Positions 6,443-6,954 of a stretch of DNA of 6,954 nt are shown piece by piece. Position 1 is the stretch's first letter. Each line of letters begins with the position of its first letter. The DNA lies in NCBI GenBank assembly GCA_030837265.1, contig JAUPKV010000072.1, positions 1 through 6,954 on the forward strand. Direction: 5' to 3'. The position numbers were made by a program, and so were the translations under genes. The DNA is from Methanobacteriota archaeon (lineage in GTDB: Archaea; Halobacteriota; Methanosarcinia; Methanosarcinales; Methanosarcinaceae). The notes beneath the pieces were generated by a model. That model ran no database searches, was not told the origin of the DNA, and saw only the letters and a program-made list of their open reading frames with translations.

Positions 6443-6477
6443 ATTTTTCCATAATTTGAATATTAGAATGTAGCATT

Positions 6478-6490
6478 CTTATTATAATTT
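6478..6490 (-). promoter_or_regulatory. Putative TATA-like box of the DUF4236 gene
   Basis: The minus strand reads AAATTATAATAAG, centred about 42 bases before ATG 6442. This would put transcription start near 6457 and leave a short leader containing GGAAAAATATG. It fits the longer start; a start at 6394 would need a leader of about 65 bases or a second promoter (AATATACTTTTATG lies about 20-30 bases before 6394). Confidence 0.35.
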
Positions 6491-6585
6491 CAAAGGAAAC
6501 GCTAGTTATTGAAAAGTAGAGGACAGTCTTAGGATAGAAAGGGGAAGTTTAAGGCTTATGAAAAAGTAAGAACAGAAATACTATT

Positions 6586-6609
6586 AAGAGTGAAAAGCTT
6601 ATCACTCTT
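6586..6609. other. Perfect 8-bp hairpin AAGAGTGA / TCACTCTT
   Basis: AAGAGTGA (6586-6593) and TCACTCTT (6602-6609) are exact complements around the 8-base loop AAAGCTTA. It lies about 145 bases upstream of the DUF4236 start. It could be a regulator-binding palindrome, a terminator of a lost plus-strand gene (TTTGCGTTTTGTTT follows) or a relic of a mobile element. Confidence 0.45.
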
Positions 6610-6630
6610 TGCGTTTTGTTTCACGTAATG

Positions 6631-6644
6631 CAAAGTTTCCTTAA
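6631..6644. repeat. 14-bp direct repeat, copy 2
   Basis: Second copy of CAAAGTTTCCTTAA, upstream of the DUF4236 gene and about 190 bases beyond its first ATG. Confidence 0.55.
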
Positions 6645-6834
6645 AAACCCTAACTCTTTGGTCGTTCAACTTATTTGTTGTTTATCTTAAAGCCATAAGA
6701 TTGTTGGTTTTTAATTCATCATTTCATTTATAGAAAAATACTTTTTTTGATTTTGGGGTAATAGGTAACTCGAATTTTTTGTACGTTTGTGTAAAATTTA
6801 TGAAAACGTCTTATTTTCAAAACTGGCCGACTAA

Positions 6835-6954
6835 GAGCCTATCCGAAAAGTCCCGCTGCTCTAAATATTATCCATGCACATGCTAACTGAAGCATAGCAA
6901 GGTAATTCTCAACCTTTTTTTCCCATCTTATAAGCAGCCTTCTGAATCTGTTTA
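6835..6954 (-). mobile_element. IS5-type insertion sequence, one end (partial, runs off right edge)
   Basis: The terminal sequence GAGCCTATCCGAAAAGT starts at 6835 and resembles the GAGCCT.TCCG.AA ends of IS5-family elements. Transposase coding begins at once inside it on the minus strand. The outer boundary is set from the terminal repeat; the target duplication (bases such as CTAA at 6831-6834) cannot be confirmed without the other end. Confidence 0.75.
6839..6954 (-). CDS. IS5-family transposase, C-terminal 37 residues (partial)
   Basis: The minus-strand frame reads NRFRRLLIRWEKKVENYLAM then LQLACAWIIFRAAGLFG and ends at TAG 6841-6839. The (R/N)RFRRL...RWEKK.ENYLAMLQLAC.WI.FR tail is characteristic of IS5-family DDE transposases, which cut and rejoin the element ends. 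The catalytic domain lies beyond the window, so activity cannot be judged. The stop codon falls inside the terminal inverted repeat (GAGCCTATCC), a compact arrangement typical of these elements. TAG can encode pyrrolysine in Methanosarcina, but readthrough here gives 36 unremarkable codons beyond the IS end, so it is read as a stop. Confidence 0.85.
   Translation of the reverse strand, partial: NRFRRLLIRWEKKVENYLAMLQLACAWIIFRAAGLFG

Larger units (their letters stand above)
6443..6834. other. Gene-free AT-rich spacer between the DUF4236 gene and the IS element
   Basis: No frame on either strand gives a plausible protein. A plus-strand AGGGGAAG-like motif at 6539-6547 is followed by ATG AAA AAG TAA (6559-6570), which encodes nothing. 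The stretch holds the TATA-like box near 6484, a perfect hairpin at 6586-6609, one copy of the 14-bp repeat (6631-6644) and a weak TGAAAA/TTTTCA hairpin at 6801-6819 just before the IS end. Confidence 0.6.

Noticed and set aside
6731..6841. Pyrrolysine readthrough of the transposase TAG
   Set aside because: The TAG lies inside the terminal inverted repeat and the 36 codons beyond it leave the IS and show no conserved pattern.

Overview
The window looks like chromosomal DNA of a methanogenic archaeon of the Methanosarcina type. The evidence is a surface protein with PKD domains, YVTN propeller repeats, a PGF-pre-PGF domain and a PGF-CTERM tail, AT-rich spacers with TATA-like boxes, and class II tRNA-Leu sequence with no encoded CCA. 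Genus is an inference; no rRNA or core gene is present.

Layout. (1) Positions 1-1147, minus strand: a decaying gene cluster read right to left. It holds the C-terminal remnant of a PGF-CTERM surface protein (1147-1018), a DUF3006-like small protein overlapping it by an ATGA (1021-851), and a secreted protein with five ~53-residue repeats that runs off the left edge (831-1). Each carries a defect: a frameshift at an A5 run, a frameshift at a T5 run, and an ACG where the start codon should be. (2) Positions 1334-4772, plus strand: a TATA box, a ribosome binding site and an intact 1122-residue exported protein: signal peptide, NosD-like beta-helix, PKD, seven-bladed YVTN propeller, PKD, Gly/Ser linker, PGF-pre-PGF, PGF-CTERM anchor. 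(3) Positions 4773-5083: a gene-free spacer. Two bases after the stop codon lies the 3' half of a tRNA-Leu(UAA) gene, starting inside the anticodon loop, which is the usual trace of site-specific integration. A ~76-bp palindromic MITE-like element abuts the tRNA 3' end. (4) Positions 5084-6442, minus strand: a 452-residue DUF4236 protein with a central coiled coil and a distinct C-terminal domain, of unknown function. (5) Positions 6443-6834: spacer with a perfect 8-bp hairpin and one copy of a 14-bp repeat whose other copy lies beyond the far end of the DUF4236 gene. (6) Positions 6835-6954: the end of an IS5-type insertion sequence with the C-terminus of its transposase.

The left half encodes cell-envelope proteins that would be exported and, for the PGF-CTERM ones, processed by archaeosortase and lipid-anchored at the S-layer. 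The right half looks like an accessory or integration zone: tRNA fragment, palindromic element, orphan DUF4236 gene and IS element. The most notable observations are the tRNA-Leu attachment-site remnant with the element set at its end, the hidden frameshifted genes at 851-1147, and the uncharacterised DUF4236 protein between short direct repeats.
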